From Pseudoxanthomonas jiangsuensis (GTDB taxonomy: Bacteria; Pseudomonadota; Gammaproteobacteria; Xanthomonadales; Xanthomonadaceae): DNA of 64,000 nucleotides. The number at the start of each line of letters is the position of its first letter. Positions within the stretch are counted from its first letter, which is position 1. This document shows positions 18,545 to 27,509 of this stretch, one piece after another. Below the pieces are notes generated by a model that was given only the letters and a program-made list of their open reading frames with translations, was not told where the DNA came from and did no database searches. The DNA lies in assembly GCF_010093185.1 (NCBI RefSeq), contig NZ_PDWL01000007.1:84888-148887 (forward strand), in the 5' to 3' direction. The position numbers and the translations under genes are program-made.

Positions 18545-19933
18545 TCAGGCGTCGAACAGCTTGCCGGGGTTGAGGATCCCGTTCGGGTCGAACACCCGCT
18601 TGACCCCCTTCATCAGCGCGATCTCCGCCTCGCTGCGGGTGCTGTCCAGGTACGGCTTCTTGACCAGGCCGATGCCGTGCTCGGCCGAGATGCTGCCGCC
18701 ATTGGCCTTCAAGGCCTGCGCCAGCAGCTTGGTCACCTGCTCGCACTGGGACACGAAATCGGCGTCGGAGGTCTCGTCCGGCTTGAGCACGTTGATGTGC
18801 AGGTTGCCGTCGCCGATGTGGCCGAACCAGACCACGTCGAACTGCGGGTAGGCCTGTCCCAGCAAGGCCTGGGTCTCGGACAGGAACGCCGGCATCGCCG
18901 AGATCCGCACCGACACGTCGTTCTTGTACGGCTTGTACCGTGCCACCGCCTCGGTGATGCCCTCGCGCAGGCGCCAGATCTGCTGCGCCTGGGCCTCGGA
19001 CTGGCTGATCACGCCATCGGCGACCCAGCCCTGCTCCATGCAGTGCTCGAACGCGGCCATCGCCGCCGCCTCGGTGGCCTCGTCGTCGCTGGCGAACTCG
19101 GTCACCACGTAGTACGGGTATTCCTCCTCCAGCGGCTTCTGCGCACCGTGGGCGAGGACGTGGCGCAGGGCGCGGTCGGTGAAGAACTCGAACGCCTCCA
19201 GCCGCAGGCGGCCGCGGAATTCGGCGAACACCTGCATCAGCACCTCGAACGAGGGCAAGGCCAGCAGCATGACGTTGGTCGGCGGCGGCGGGTCGGTCAG
19301 GCGCAGGATCGCCTCGACCACGATGCCGAGGGTGCCTTCCGAGCCGACCAGCAGCTGGCGGAAGTCGTAGCCGCTGGAGTTCTTGACCAGGGCGCGGTTG
19401 AGCTGCAGCAGTTCGCCGCCGCCGGTGACCACGGTCAGCCCGGCGATCCACTCGCGGGTGTTGCCGTAGCGGATCACCCGGATGCCGCCGGCATTGGTGG
19501 CGATGTTGCCGCCGATCGAACACGAGCCGCGGGCGCCGAAGTCCACCGGATACACCAGCCCGTGCTCGCGCGCGGCGTTGTGCACCGCTTCCAGGACCAT
19601 GCCGGCCTGCACCGTCATCGTGCGGTCGACCGGATCGAAGTCCAGGACCTTGTTCATCCGCTCCAGGCTCAGCACCAGTTCGCCGTGGGCGGCCACCGCG
19701 CCGCCGGACAGGCCGGTGCGGCCGCCGGAGGGCACCACCGCCACGCCGTGGCGGTTGGCCCAGCGCACGACCGCCTGCACCTCCTCGACCGTGGCCGGCA
19801 GGGCGATGGCCAGCGGCGCCGGGGTCCAGCGGCGGGTCCAGTCGCGGCCGTAGTGCTCCAGGTCGGCGGCGTCGGTCTTCAGGCGCAGGTCGGGCGCCGA
19901 CTGCAGCAGGTCGGCGAGGCGGGAATCGGTCAT
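18545..19933 (-). CDS. FAD-binding oxidase, probable D-2-hydroxyglutarate dehydrogenase
   Basis: 462 residues. N-terminal FAD_binding_4 (PCMH) domain (about 35-215; VVPSGGRTGLSGGAVA and GARGSCSIGGNIATNAGG bind FAD) and FAD-oxidase C domain (about 220-460) with metal/substrate motifs GHIGDGNLHINV and SAEHGIGLVKK. These are shared by D-lactate, glycolate and D-2-hydroxyglutarate dehydrogenases. The head-to-head position with serA favours D-2-hydroxyglutarate: SerA reduces 2-oxoglutarate to D-2-hydroxyglutarate, and in Pseudomonas this enzyme recycles it, helping to pull serine synthesis forward. The substrate assignment therefore rests on context. Confidence 0.85.
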   Translation of the reverse strand: MTDSRLADLLQSAPDLRLKTDAADLEHYGRDWTRRWTPAPLAIALPATVEEVQAVVRWANRHGVAVVPSGGRTGLSGGAVAAHGELVLSLERMNKVLDFDPVDRTMTVQAGMVLEAVHNAAREHGLVYPVDFGARGSCSIGGNIATNAGGIRVIRYGNTREWIAGLTVVTGGGELLQLNRALVKNSSGYDFRQLLVGSEGTLGIVVEAILRLTDPPPPTNVMLLALPSFEVLMQVFAEFRGRLRLEAFEFFTDRALRHVLAHGAQKPLEEEYPYYVVTEFASDDEATEAAAMAAFEHCMEQGWVADGVISQSEAQAQQIWRLREGITEAVARYKPYKNDVSVRISAMPAFLSETQALLGQAYPQFDVVWFGHIGDGNLHINVLKPDETSDADFVSQCEQVTKLLAQALKANGGSISAEHGIGLVKKPYLDSTRSEAEIALMKGVKRVFDPNGILNPGKLFDA

Positions 19934-20061
19934 GGGGGCCAGGCGGAAAGCGCGCGTGCGGGAGCGCGCAAGCGTGCCAGCGAAGCCGCGGTGCGTCCAG
20001 CGGGCCGGAGGTCCCGTCGTCGCTGCAGCGGATCGATCGCAGGCCCCGTTTCAGGGGCAAC

Positions 20062-20143
20062 TTTCCGCATGCGCGGTTTGCCGCGAAACGCCGCACACGG
20101 TGTTCCGCGCGAAGGGCGAAAACACCATGCCGCAGTGCGGAAA
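20062..20143. promoter_or_regulatory. Nested inverted repeats in the divergent serA promoter region
   Basis: TTTCCGCA (20062-20069) pairs with TGCGGAAA (20136-20143). Enclosed are CGCGG-TTTG-CCGCG (20072-20085) and GGTGTT/AACACC (20099-20104, 20121-20126). The set could form a three-way junction in RNA, or tandem operators in DNA. It lies upstream of a -10-like CATAGT (20161-20166) for serA. The rest of the 270-base gap holds nothing recognisable. Confidence 0.45.
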
Positions 20144-20203
20144 ACGGGTACCGCTTCTGGCATAGTTGGCGGCTCCCGCCACACCTGCCCGGAAGCGCCG
20201 CGA

Positions 20204-21445
20204 ATGTCGCCCAAGAAGACCTCGTTCCCGAAATCCGACATCCGCGTCCTGCTGCTGGAAGGCGTCAGCCAGACCGCGGTGGAGACCTTCCGCGCCGCCG
20301 GCTACAGCCAGATCGAGTTCCACGAGAAGTCCCTGCCGGAGGACGAGCTGAAGGCGCGGATCGCCGAGGCCCACATCGTCGGCATCCGCTCGCGCAGCCA
20401 CCTCACCGCCGAGGTGCTGGCCGAGGCCAAGCGCCTGATCGCGATCGGCTGCTTCTGCATCGGCACCAACCAGGTCGACCTGGAAGCGGCCGAGCTGGCC
20501 GGCATCCCGGTGTTCAACGCGCCCTATTCCAACACCCGCTCGGTGGCCGAGCTGGTGGTGGCGCAGGCGGTTTTGCTGATGCGCGGCATCCCCGAGAAGA
20601 ACGCCCAGTGCCACCGCGGCGGCTGGTCCAAGTCGGCCGCCGGCAGCCACGAGGTGCGCGGCAAGACCCTGGGCATCATCGGTTACGGCCACATCGGCAC
20701 CCAGGTCGGCGTGCTGGCCGAGGCGATGGGCATGAACGTGGTCTTCCACGACATCGAGACCAAGCTCTCGCTGGGCAACGCGCGCCCGGCGCAGGGCCTG
20801 GACGACCTGCTGGCGCGCGCCGACGTGGTCACCCTGCACGTGCCCGAGACCGCGTCCACGAAGAACATGTTCGGCGCCGCCCAGATCGCGGCGATGAAGC
20901 GCGGCGCGCACCTGATCAACGCCTCGCGCGGCACCGTGGTCGACATCGATGCGCTGGCCGCGGCACTGGAGTCGGGCCACGTCGGCGGCGCGGCGGTGGA
21001 CGTGTTCCCGGTCGAGCCCAAGGGCAACGCCGATCCCTTCGTCTCGCCGCTGACGAAGTTCGACAACGTGATCCTGACCCCGCACATCGGCGGCTCCACC
21101 CTGGAGGCGCAGGAGAACATCGGGGTGGAGGTGGCGGCCAAGCTGGTGCGCTACAGCGACAACGGCAGTACCCTGTCCTCGGTGAACTTCCCCGAGGTCA
21201 CCCTGCCCGGGCACGAGGACAGCCTGCGCCTGCTGCACATCCACCGCAACGTGCCGGGCGTGCTGTCGAAAATCAACGAGATCTTCAGCCGCCACGCGCT
21301 CAACATCGACGGCCAGTTCCTGCGCACCGACCCCAAGGTCGGCTACGTGGTGATCGACGTGGCCGCCGACGAGGCCCAGGCCGCGGTGCTGCGCGAGGAA
21401 CTGGCGGCGATCCCGGGGACTTTGCGCACCCGCGTGCTGTACTGA
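20204..21445 (+). CDS. serA: D-3-phosphoglycerate dehydrogenase
   Basis: 413 residues, like E. coli SerA (410). ATG 20204 follows GGAAG at 20191. Substrate-binding domain plus NAD-binding Rossmann fold (LGIIGYGHIGTQVG), catalytic RGTVVD arginine region, DVFPVEP glutamate and HIGGST histidine; ACT domain at about 338-413 (LLHIHRNVPGVLSKINEIF), which in E. coli confers feedback inhibition by L-serine. First step of serine biosynthesis in the cytosol. It is divergent from the probable D-2-hydroxyglutarate dehydrogenase. Confidence 0.96.
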   Translation: MSPKKTSFPKSDIRVLLLEGVSQTAVETFRAAGYSQIEFHEKSLPEDELKARIAEAHIVGIRSRSHLTAEVLAEAKRLIAIGCFCIGTNQVDLEAAELAGIPVFNAPYSNTRSVAELVVAQAVLLMRGIPEKNAQCHRGGWSKSAAGSHEVRGKTLGIIGYGHIGTQVGVLAEAMGMNVVFHDIETKLSLGNARPAQGLDDLLARADVVTLHVPETASTKNMFGAAQIAAMKRGAHLINASRGTVVDIDALAAALESGHVGGAAVDVFPVEPKGNADPFVSPLTKFDNVILTPHIGGSTLEAQENIGVEVAAKLVRYSDNGSTLSSVNFPEVTLPGHEDSLRLLHIHRNVPGVLSKINEIFSRHALNIDGQFLRTDPKVGYVVIDVAADEAQAAVLREELAAIPGTLRTRVLY

Positions 21446-21620
21446 GCCGCCCGCCGCGGCGCGGCCCGCACGGGGCCGCAGCCGCCGGCAGGCGCGGAAA
21501 ACCGAAATCAGCTTCAGGCCGGACCCCACTGATCGCGGCGCCCGCCTTCTGTAGCTTGCCCGTCCGATGCGGCGCCCAGTCCCGGGCCCACGGACAGGAA
21601 GGCGGAAGGATGGACGACGC

Positions 21621-22241
21621 ATGGAACCGGCGCTGATCCTGGCGATGGGCATGTTCTCGCTGGGCATGTCCATCTCCCCCGGCCCGGCGAACATGGTGAT
21701 CGTGGCCTCCGGCGCCAACCACGGCTTCCGGCGGACCCTGCCGTTCGTCTCCGGGGCCACCGTCGGCTTCACCCTGCTGCTGGCCTTCGTCGGCTTCTGG
21801 CTGTTCAAGGCGATCGGCGGCCACCCGGCGTTCTTCCGCGCGCTGGGCATCGCCGGCGCGCTGTTCGTCGCCTGGGTCGGCTGGAAGATCGCCGCGGCGC
21901 GGCCGGAACTGGCGGTGGAGAAGGCGGGCGTGCCCAGCTTCATGCAGGGCTTCGCCCTGCAGTGGCTCAACCCCAAGGCGTGGATCGCCTGCGCCTCGGG
22001 CGCGGCGCTGTTCTCCGACCCGCGCACGCACGCCCCCCTGGCCGTGTTCGTGGCGATCTACGCGGTCGTCTGCTACCTGTCGCTGGCGGCCTGGGCGGTG
22101 CTCGGCGACCGGGTGGCGGTCCTGCTCGATAGCCCGCGGCGCATCCGCGCCTTCAACCTGGCCATGGGCGGGATGCTGGTCGCCACCGCCGGCTACATGC
22201 TCTGGCTGCAGCTGTTCAGCGCTCCGGCGACGGCGGGTTGA
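21621..22241 (+). CDS. LysE/RhtB-family amino-acid exporter
   Basis: 206 residues from ATG 21621 (in-frame codons upstream are not family-like). Five to six hydrophobic segments; the N-terminal SLGMSISPGPANMVIVASGANHG carries the family-defining SPGPA motif. Members export lysine, homoserine/threonine or leucine through the inner membrane; the substrate cannot be told. Its last 26 bases overlap the convergent LysR remnant. Confidence 0.9.
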   Translation: MEPALILAMGMFSLGMSISPGPANMVIVASGANHGFRRTLPFVSGATVGFTLLLAFVGFWLFKAIGGHPAFFRALGIAGALFVAWVGWKIAAARPELAVEKAGVPSFMQGFALQWLNPKAWIACASGAALFSDPRTHAPLAVFVAIYAVVCYLSLAAWAVLGDRVAVLLDSPRRIRAFNLAMGGMLVATAGYMLWLQLFSAPATAG

Positions 22242-22746
22242 AGGCGTCGTACAGGGCGTTGACCAGGGCGTAGGCGGCGCTGCTGGCGGAGACGTTGGCC
22301 GGCCACACCGCGTGGACCTGCAGCGGCTCCAGGGTCCATTCCGGCAGCACCGCGACCACTTCGCCGCGGCGGATGCCCTCCCCGCTCAGGTAATCCGGCG
22401 GCGCCGCCAGGCCGACGCCGCAGGCGGCCAGCCGCCAGGCGGCCTCCACGTTGTCCACCCGCACCCGCGGCACATACCGGATCTCGACCGTCTCGCCGCT
22501 GCGCGCATGCCGGAACCGGCGCGTGTCCGGGCGCATGGCCAGGCCGATCCACGGCAGCCCTTCCAGCTCGGACGGGTGCGCGACCGGCGCATATCCGGCC
22601 AGCAGCGACGGCGCCGCGAGCACCCGCCGCGGCAGCAGGCACAGGTGGCGGGCTTTGAGCCCGCTGTCGGGCAGTTCGCCGATGCGGAAGGCCAGGTCGA
22701 TGCCCTCGGCGACGATGTCCTCCAGGTAGCGGATGTCCTCGATCAT
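22216..22746 (-). pseudogene. LysR-type regulator remnant: effector-binding domain only
   Basis: 176 residues matching the C-terminal part of a LysR regulator (EGIDLAFRIGELPDSGL, then LAAPSLLAGYAP, VRVDNVEAAWRLAACGVGLA). The N-terminal winged helix and the first part of the effector domain, about 130-140 residues, are absent, and no HTH-coding sequence exists in any frame upstream, where the NUDIX gene lies. The first ATG overlaps the NUDIX stop codon (ATGA at 22743-22746), so the fragment could still be translated by coupling. I regard it as a truncated gene. LysE exporters often sit beside a LysR regulator, so it may be the decayed partner of the exporter. Confidence 0.75.
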
Positions 22747-23348
22747 CGCCGCTCCGAGCCGGAGGCGACCGGCGCCACCTGGCCCAGGGCCGGCGAGCGC
22801 GCCAGCCACTTGCCGGCCATCCGCCGCATCGATTCGTCGCCGGCCGGGTCGGCGGCGATGGCCGCGACCTCGCGCCAGGCCAGCGCGTGCGACTCCTCGC
22901 TGACCACGAAGCGCTCGTCCGCGCCGGCCCGGACCACGTAGCGCACGTCGTAGTGCCAGTGGCCCGGCACCTGCCCGCGTTCCGGGATCCAGTGCCGGTC
23001 CAGGTCGAAGATCGCGCCGTCCTCCAGGGACAGCCCCGCCACCCCGGTCTCCTCCTCGGCCTCCCGCAAAGCCACCCGGGCCAGGTCGGCGTCGCCGTCG
23101 GCATGGCCGCCCGGCTGCAGCCAGCGGTCCAGCTTGCGGTGGTGGGTCAGCAGGGTGCGCCGGCCGTCGGCGCCGACCACCCAGGCCGAGCCGGTGAAGT
23201 GCCCGGCCAGGCGCTCGCGCACGAATGGGTCCAGCGGGTCGGCCAGCAGCTCGAGAAAGGCCTCGGCGAGCGCGCGCTCCTGCGGCCAGCGCACGGCGTA
23301 GGCGGCCAGGGCGGCGGCCAGCGCCGGGGATCGTTCAACTGCGCGCAT
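22743..23348 (-). CDS. NUDIX hydrolase
   Basis: 201 residues. The NUDIX box is recognisable as GGHADGDADLARVAL followed by REAEEETGV; the catalytic REUxEExGU half is intact, while the upstream glutamate of GX5E is replaced by Ala/Asp, as in many members of this GGHaDG subgroup. These enzymes cleave nucleoside-diphosphate-linked compounds with Mg2+. The N-terminal 50 residues are family-specific. Substrate unknown. Its stop overlaps the start of the LysR remnant. Confidence 0.87.
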   Translation of the reverse strand: MRAVERSPALAAALAAYAVRWPQERALAEAFLELLADPLDPFVRERLAGHFTGSAWVVGADGRRTLLTHHRKLDRWLQPGGHADGDADLARVALREAEEETGVAGLSLEDGAIFDLDRHWIPERGQVPGHWHYDVRYVVRAGADERFVVSEESHALAWREVAAIAADPAGDESMRRMAGKWLARSPALGQVAPVASGSERR

Positions 23349-23563
23349 CGGCGGCGGTCCAGGCGGTCGGATCGGGGCGGCGGATTATCGCCTGCCGCCG
23401 CCCGCGCAGGCAGGTCCCAGGCCCGCCCCCATGATCGACGTTGCAAGCGCAACTTGTGATCCCCGTGCCCGTTTGGCAAGGTACGGCGCTTATGCGGTTG
23501 CCAGGGGGCGGCCGTCCTGAACAACAACAGGCACATCGGACGGCCACGCACGGGGAACCACGC

Positions 23564-25057
23564 ATGTCCAAAGGTCTATTCATCGTCAAGCCGGTCGAAC
23601 CGGCCGGCCACGTCGACGCCGGCGAGCCGGTCGAGGGCAGCCTCCAGGGCGAGGCCACGCTCAAGCGCACCCTGACCGCGCGGCACCTGATCCTGCTGGG
23701 CATCGGCGCGGTGATCGGCGCCGGCATCTTCGTCCTCACCGGCCAGGCCGCGGCCAACCACGCCGGCCCGGCGATCATGCTCAGCTTCGTCCTGGCCGGC
23801 TTCGCCTGCGCCCTGGCCGGGCTGTGCTACGCCGAGTTCTCGGCGATGATGCCGGTCTCCGGCAGCGCCTATTCCTATTCCTACGCCACCCTGGGCGAGT
23901 TCACCGCCTGGTTCATCGGCTGGTGTCTGATCCTGGAGTACCTGTTCGCGTCCTCGACCGTGGCGGTCGGCTGGTCCGGCTACCTGGTCAGCTTCGTGAC
24001 CACCACCCTGCACCTGCCCTTCCCGGCCGAGTTGGCCTCGGCGCCGATCACCTGGACCGACGGCCAGTTCGTGCGCACCGGCAACCTGTTCAACCTGCCG
24101 GCGGTGGTGATCGTGGCCGCGATCAGCGGGCTGTGCTACGTCGGCATCACCCAGTCGGCCTTCGTCAACGCGATCGTGGTGGCGATCAAGGTCGCGGTGA
24201 TCGCCGCGTTCCTGGGCGTCGGCGTGATGTACGTCGATCCCGCCAACTGGACCCCGTTCATCCCGCAGAACACCGGCCCGGGCCAGTTCGGCATGGACGG
24301 CGTGTTCCGTGCGGCGACCATCGTGTTCTTCGCCTACATCGGCTTCGACGCGGTCTCCACCGCCGCCGGCGAGGCCAAGAACCCGCAGCGCGACATGCCG
24401 ATCGGCATCCTCGGTTCGCTGGCGGTGTGCACCATCATCTACATCGCCGTGTGCGCGGTGCTGACCGGCATGACCCACTACTCTTTGCTGGGCACCTCCA
24501 AGCCGGTGGCCACCGCGCTGGAGGAGGTGATGAAGGCCGACCCGGGCGCCAGCCTGGGCTGGCTCAAGACCGCGGTGGAGATCGGCGCCATCGCCGGCCT
24601 GTCCTCGGTGATCCTGGTGATGCTGATGGCGCAGCCGCGGATCTTCTACTCGATGTCGCGCGACGGCCTGCTGCCGGCCCTGTTCGGCAAGGTCCACCCG
24701 AAGTTCCAGACCCCGTACGTGGGCACGATCATCGTCGGCGCGGCGGCCTGCCTGCTGGCCGGGCTGATGCCGCTGAGCGTGCTCGGCGAGCTGGTCTCGA
24801 TGGGCACCCTGATCGCCTTCGCCACCGTCTGCCTGGGCGTGCTGGTGCTGCGCTACACCCGCCCGGACCTGCCGCGCCCGTTCCGGGTGCCGGCCGCGGT
24901 GCTGATCTGCCCGCTGGGCTTCCTGGCCTGCCTGTTCCTGTTCTTCCAGTCCTTCGTCGAGCACTGGCACCTGTTCGTCGGCTGGACGGTGGTCGGCATG
25001 CTGATCTACTTCGGCTACGGCTACGGCCACAGCAAGCTCAGGCGCCGGGCCGCCTGA
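23564..25057 (+). CDS. APC-superfamily amino-acid permease (cationic amino-acid transporter type)
   Basis: 497 residues with about 12 hydrophobic segments. ATG 23564 follows GGGGAACC. TLTARHLILLGIGAVIGAGI is the conserved TM1 region of APC transporters (GxG(I/V) substrate loop GAVIGAGIF), and the TM6 region reads FFAYIGFDAVSTAAGEAKNP. Closest resemblance is to the YfnA/CAT-like group. It imports amino acids with a proton; the specific substrate is unknown. The next gene is a paralogue, suggesting tandem duplication. Upstream (23441-23455) GTTGCAAGCGCAAC forms a small inverted repeat that might be an operator. Confidence 0.9.
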   Translation: MSKGLFIVKPVEPAGHVDAGEPVEGSLQGEATLKRTLTARHLILLGIGAVIGAGIFVLTGQAAANHAGPAIMLSFVLAGFACALAGLCYAEFSAMMPVSGSAYSYSYATLGEFTAWFIGWCLILEYLFASSTVAVGWSGYLVSFVTTTLHLPFPAELASAPITWTDGQFVRTGNLFNLPAVVIVAAISGLCYVGITQSAFVNAIVVAIKVAVIAAFLGVGVMYVDPANWTPFIPQNTGPGQFGMDGVFRAATIVFFAYIGFDAVSTAAGEAKNPQRDMPIGILGSLAVCTIIYIAVCAVLTGMTHYSLLGTSKPVATALEEVMKADPGASLGWLKTAVEIGAIAGLSSVILVMLMAQPRIFYSMSRDGLLPALFGKVHPKFQTPYVGTIIVGAAACLLAGLMPLSVLGELVSMGTLIAFATVCLGVLVLRYTRPDLPRPFRVPAAVLICPLGFLACLFLFFQSFVEHWHLFVGWTVVGMLIYFGYGYGHSKLRRRAA

Positions 25058-25064
25058 CCCTCCC

Positions 25065-25089
25065 GGGCCGGCGGGCACCCCGCCGGCCC
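25065..25089 (+). terminator. Hairpin between the two permease genes
   Basis: 11-bp stem GGGCCGGCGGG/CCCGCCGGCCC, loop CAC, followed by TTCCGTTTG. It starts eight bases after the first permease stop and may attenuate transcription into the second. Confidence 0.6.
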
Positions 25090-25127
25090 TTCCGTTTGCA
25101 CTCCCGACCTCCCAGCAGGAACCGCAG

Positions 25128-26552
25128 ATGCTGCGACAGCTTCTGGCCACCAAGCACCCCACCGCCGCCAACCGCGACGCCACCGACCTGGGCCTGCACC
25201 GCACCCTCGGCCCCTGGGGCCTGACCGCGCTGGGCATCGGCGCGGTGATCGGCGGCGGCATCTTCGTCATCACCGGGCAAGCGGCCGCCCACCACGCCGG
25301 CCCGGCGATCATGCTCAGCTTCGTCCTGGCGGCGATCTGCTGCACCTTCTGCGCCCTGGCCTACGCCGAGTTCGCCTCGATGGTGCCGGTGTCGGGCAGC
25401 GCCTACACCTACACCTACGCCACCCTGGGCGAGCTGGCGGCCTGGTTCATCGGATGGATGCTGGTGCTCGAATACGGCGTGTCGGCCTCGGCGGTGGCGG
25501 TCAGCTGGACCGGCTACCTGCTCAGCCTGCTGGAGCACTTCGACATCTACCTGCCCGCGGCCCTGGTCAGCGCGCCGCTGGACGCGCAGCTGCGCCCGAC
25601 CGGGGCGATCGCCAACCTGCCGGCGGCCGGCATCGTGCTGGCCCTCACCGCCGTGTGCTACGTCGGCATCCGCAAGTCGGCGTCGATGAACATGGCCATG
25701 GTCGTGCTCAAGACCGGGCTGATCGTGCTGGTGATCTTCGCCGGCTGGAAGTACGTGGAACCGGCCAACTGGCAGCCATTCATCCCGGCCAACGAAGGCC
25801 CGGGCAAGTTCGGCTGGGACGGCGTGCTGCGCGGCGCGGCGATGGTGTTCTTCGCCTACATCGGCTTCGAGGCGGTGTCGGTGGCGGCGCAGGAATCGCA
25901 CCGGCCGCAGCGCGACCTGCCGATCGGCATGCTGCTGTCGCTGGCGATCTGCACCGTGCTGTACATCGCCATGGCCGCGGTGATGACCGGGCTGGTGCCC
26001 TACACCGCGCTGGGCACCGCCGAGCCGGTGGTGACCGCGGTGGCCGCGCACCCGCAGCTGGGCTGGCTGCGGGTGGTGGTGGAAATCGGCGCGCTGATCG
26101 GCCTGTCCTCTGTGGTGCTGGTGATGATCATCGGCCAGCCGCGGATCTTCATGATCATGGGCCGCGACGGCCTGCTGCCGCCGGTGTTCACCCGGATCCA
26201 CCCCGAGTACCGCACCCCGCACATCAACACCGTGATCACCGGCCTCGGCATCGCCCTGCTGGCGGCGCTGTTCCCGCTGGACATCCTCGGCGAGCTGACC
26301 TCGATGGGCACCCTGGTGGCCTTCGCCTCGGTCTGCATCGGCGTGCTTGTCCTGCGCCGGACCCAGCCGGAGCTGCCGCGCCCGTTCCGGATCCCCGGCG
26401 CCTGGCTGGTCTGCAGCCTGGGCGTGCTCAGCTGCGCGGCTTTGCTGTCGGCGATGACCGCGCACAACTGGATGCTGATGGGGGTGTGGACCGCCGCCGG
26501 CTTCCTGGTCTACGCCGGCTACGGCTACCGCCACAGCCGCCTCCGCGGGTAA
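25128..26552 (+). CDS. APC-superfamily amino-acid permease, paralogue of the upstream gene
   Basis: 474 residues, about 12 membrane segments, clearly homologous to the preceding protein along its whole length (GIGAVIGGGIFVITGQAA against GIGAVIGAGIFVLTGQAA; FFAYIGFEAVSVAAQESHRP against FFAYIGFDAVSTAAGEAKNP). The N-terminus is shorter. Divergence in the outer loops suggests different substrates. A ribosome site CAGGAA lies eight bases before the ATG. Only a hairpin separates the two genes, so co-transcription with partial termination is plausible. Confidence 0.9.
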   Translation: MLRQLLATKHPTAANRDATDLGLHRTLGPWGLTALGIGAVIGGGIFVITGQAAAHHAGPAIMLSFVLAAICCTFCALAYAEFASMVPVSGSAYTYTYATLGELAAWFIGWMLVLEYGVSASAVAVSWTGYLLSLLEHFDIYLPAALVSAPLDAQLRPTGAIANLPAAGIVLALTAVCYVGIRKSASMNMAMVVLKTGLIVLVIFAGWKYVEPANWQPFIPANEGPGKFGWDGVLRGAAMVFFAYIGFEAVSVAAQESHRPQRDLPIGMLLSLAICTVLYIAMAAVMTGLVPYTALGTAEPVVTAVAAHPQLGWLRVVVEIGALIGLSSVVLVMIIGQPRIFMIMGRDGLLPPVFTRIHPEYRTPHINTVITGLGIALLAALFPLDILGELTSMGTLVAFASVCIGVLVLRRTQPELPRPFRIPGAWLVCSLGVLSCAALLSAMTAHNWMLMGVWTAAGFLVYAGYGYRHSRLRG

Positions 26553-26555
26553 GGC

Positions 26556-26665
26556 GCAGCCCGCTGGCGGGCTGCCCCCCAGGTCTTGCTTCGCAAGACC
26601 TGGGCCCCCGCTTCGGCCTCGCCTATCCCCGCGGCTTCGCCGCGCCCCTTTAACATAGGGGGCTC
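26556..26665. repeat. Run of three or four tandem hairpins after the second permease
   Basis: Hairpins in order: GCAGCCCGC-TG-GCGGGCTGC (26556-26575), CCCAGGTCTTG-CTTCG-CAAGACCTGGG (26578-26604, 11 perfect pairs), CGCGGC-TTC-GCCGCG (26630-26644), and GCCCCT...AGGGGG (26644-26661). There is no T-run after the first two. It may be a compound terminator or a REP-like intergenic repeat. Confidence 0.6.
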
Positions 26666-26719
26666 TCCTCCAGACCGTTGACCGCCGGCGGTGCCTCGCC
26701 CGCCGCGCGGCGAAAGTCC

Positions 26720-26731
26720 TAGAATGTGGCG
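26720..26731 (+). promoter_or_regulatory. -10 box for a leaderless mtnB mRNA
   Basis: TAGAAT (26720-26725, five of six consensus bases) followed by six bases and then ATG at 26732, with no Shine-Dalgarno sequence. The transcript would start at the initiation codon. A matching -35 is not obvious. Confidence 0.5.
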
Positions 26732-27391
26732 ATGAACCAGACCACCGTCCCCTACAGCAGTGACCGCCTGCGCGAGCTGGCGCAGCTGCTGATCGGCAAC
26801 GTCCGCGAGCTGGCCCAGGCCGGCTGGACTCCGGCCACCAGCAGCAACTTCTCCCACCGCCTGGACGACCGCCACGCCGCGATCACCGTCTCCGGGCGTG
26901 ACAAGGGCCGGCTGGTCGAGGACGACATCATGGTGGTGGACCTCGACGGCCAGGCGGTCGGCCGGCCGTTGCGGCCCTCGGCCGAGACCCTGTTGCACAC
27001 ACAGCTGTACCGGCGCTTCCCGGAGATCGGCTGCGTCCTGCACACCCACTCCCCGGCGCAGACCGTGGCCTCGCGCCTGTACGCGCCGCAGGGCCACGTG
27101 CGCCTGGAAGGCTACGAGCTGCTCAAGGCCTTCCACGGCAACCAGACCCACGAGATGGCGGTGGACGTGCCGGTGTTCGCCAACACCCAGGACATGACCG
27201 TGCTGGCCGCCCAGGTCGAGGCCGCGCTCGACCGCGAGCTGGCCGCGGGCCGGCCGCTGTGGGCCTACCTGATCGACGGCCACGGCCTGTACGCCTGGGG
27301 ACGGGACATGGCCGAGGCCCGCCGCCACCTGGAGGCGTTCGAGTTCCTGCTCGGCTGCGAACTGGAACTGCGCCGGCTCGGCGCCCGCTGA
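26732..27391 (+). CDS. mtnB: Methylthioribulose-1-phosphate dehydratase
   Basis: 219 residues from ATG 26732; a GTG two codons earlier is possible but lies too close to the -10 box. Class-II aldolase fold with zinc ligands in [11 protein letters not shown] and the later His of the AraD-like domain ([13 protein letters not shown]). SSNFSHRL and [10 protein letters not shown] bind the phosphate. Methionine-salvage step converting MTRu-1-P to diketo-MTP-1-P in the cytosol. First gene of mtnB-mtnD-mtnC; mtnA is not in the window. Confidence 0.94.
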   Translation: MNQTTVPYSSDRLRELAQLLIGNVRELAQAGWTPATSSNFSHRLDDRHAAITVSGRDKGRLVEDDIMVVDLDGQAVGRPLRPSAETLLHTQLYRRFPEIGCVLHTHSPAQTVASRLYAPQGHVRLEGYELLKAFHGNQTHEMAVDVPVFANTQDMTVLAAQVEAALDRELAAGRPLWAYLIDGHGLYAWGRDMAEARRHLEAFEFLLGCELELRRLGAR

Positions 27392-27509
27392 CCGCTCATT
27401 CCCGCGCCGCGCGCACCGTTGCGCCGGCGTTATCAGAGCCGTCGCCGCCTGCTGGTAATCTTGGCGGCCTACGCGGCGCATCCCCGCGCCATCGCACAGG
27501 TGAGACCCC

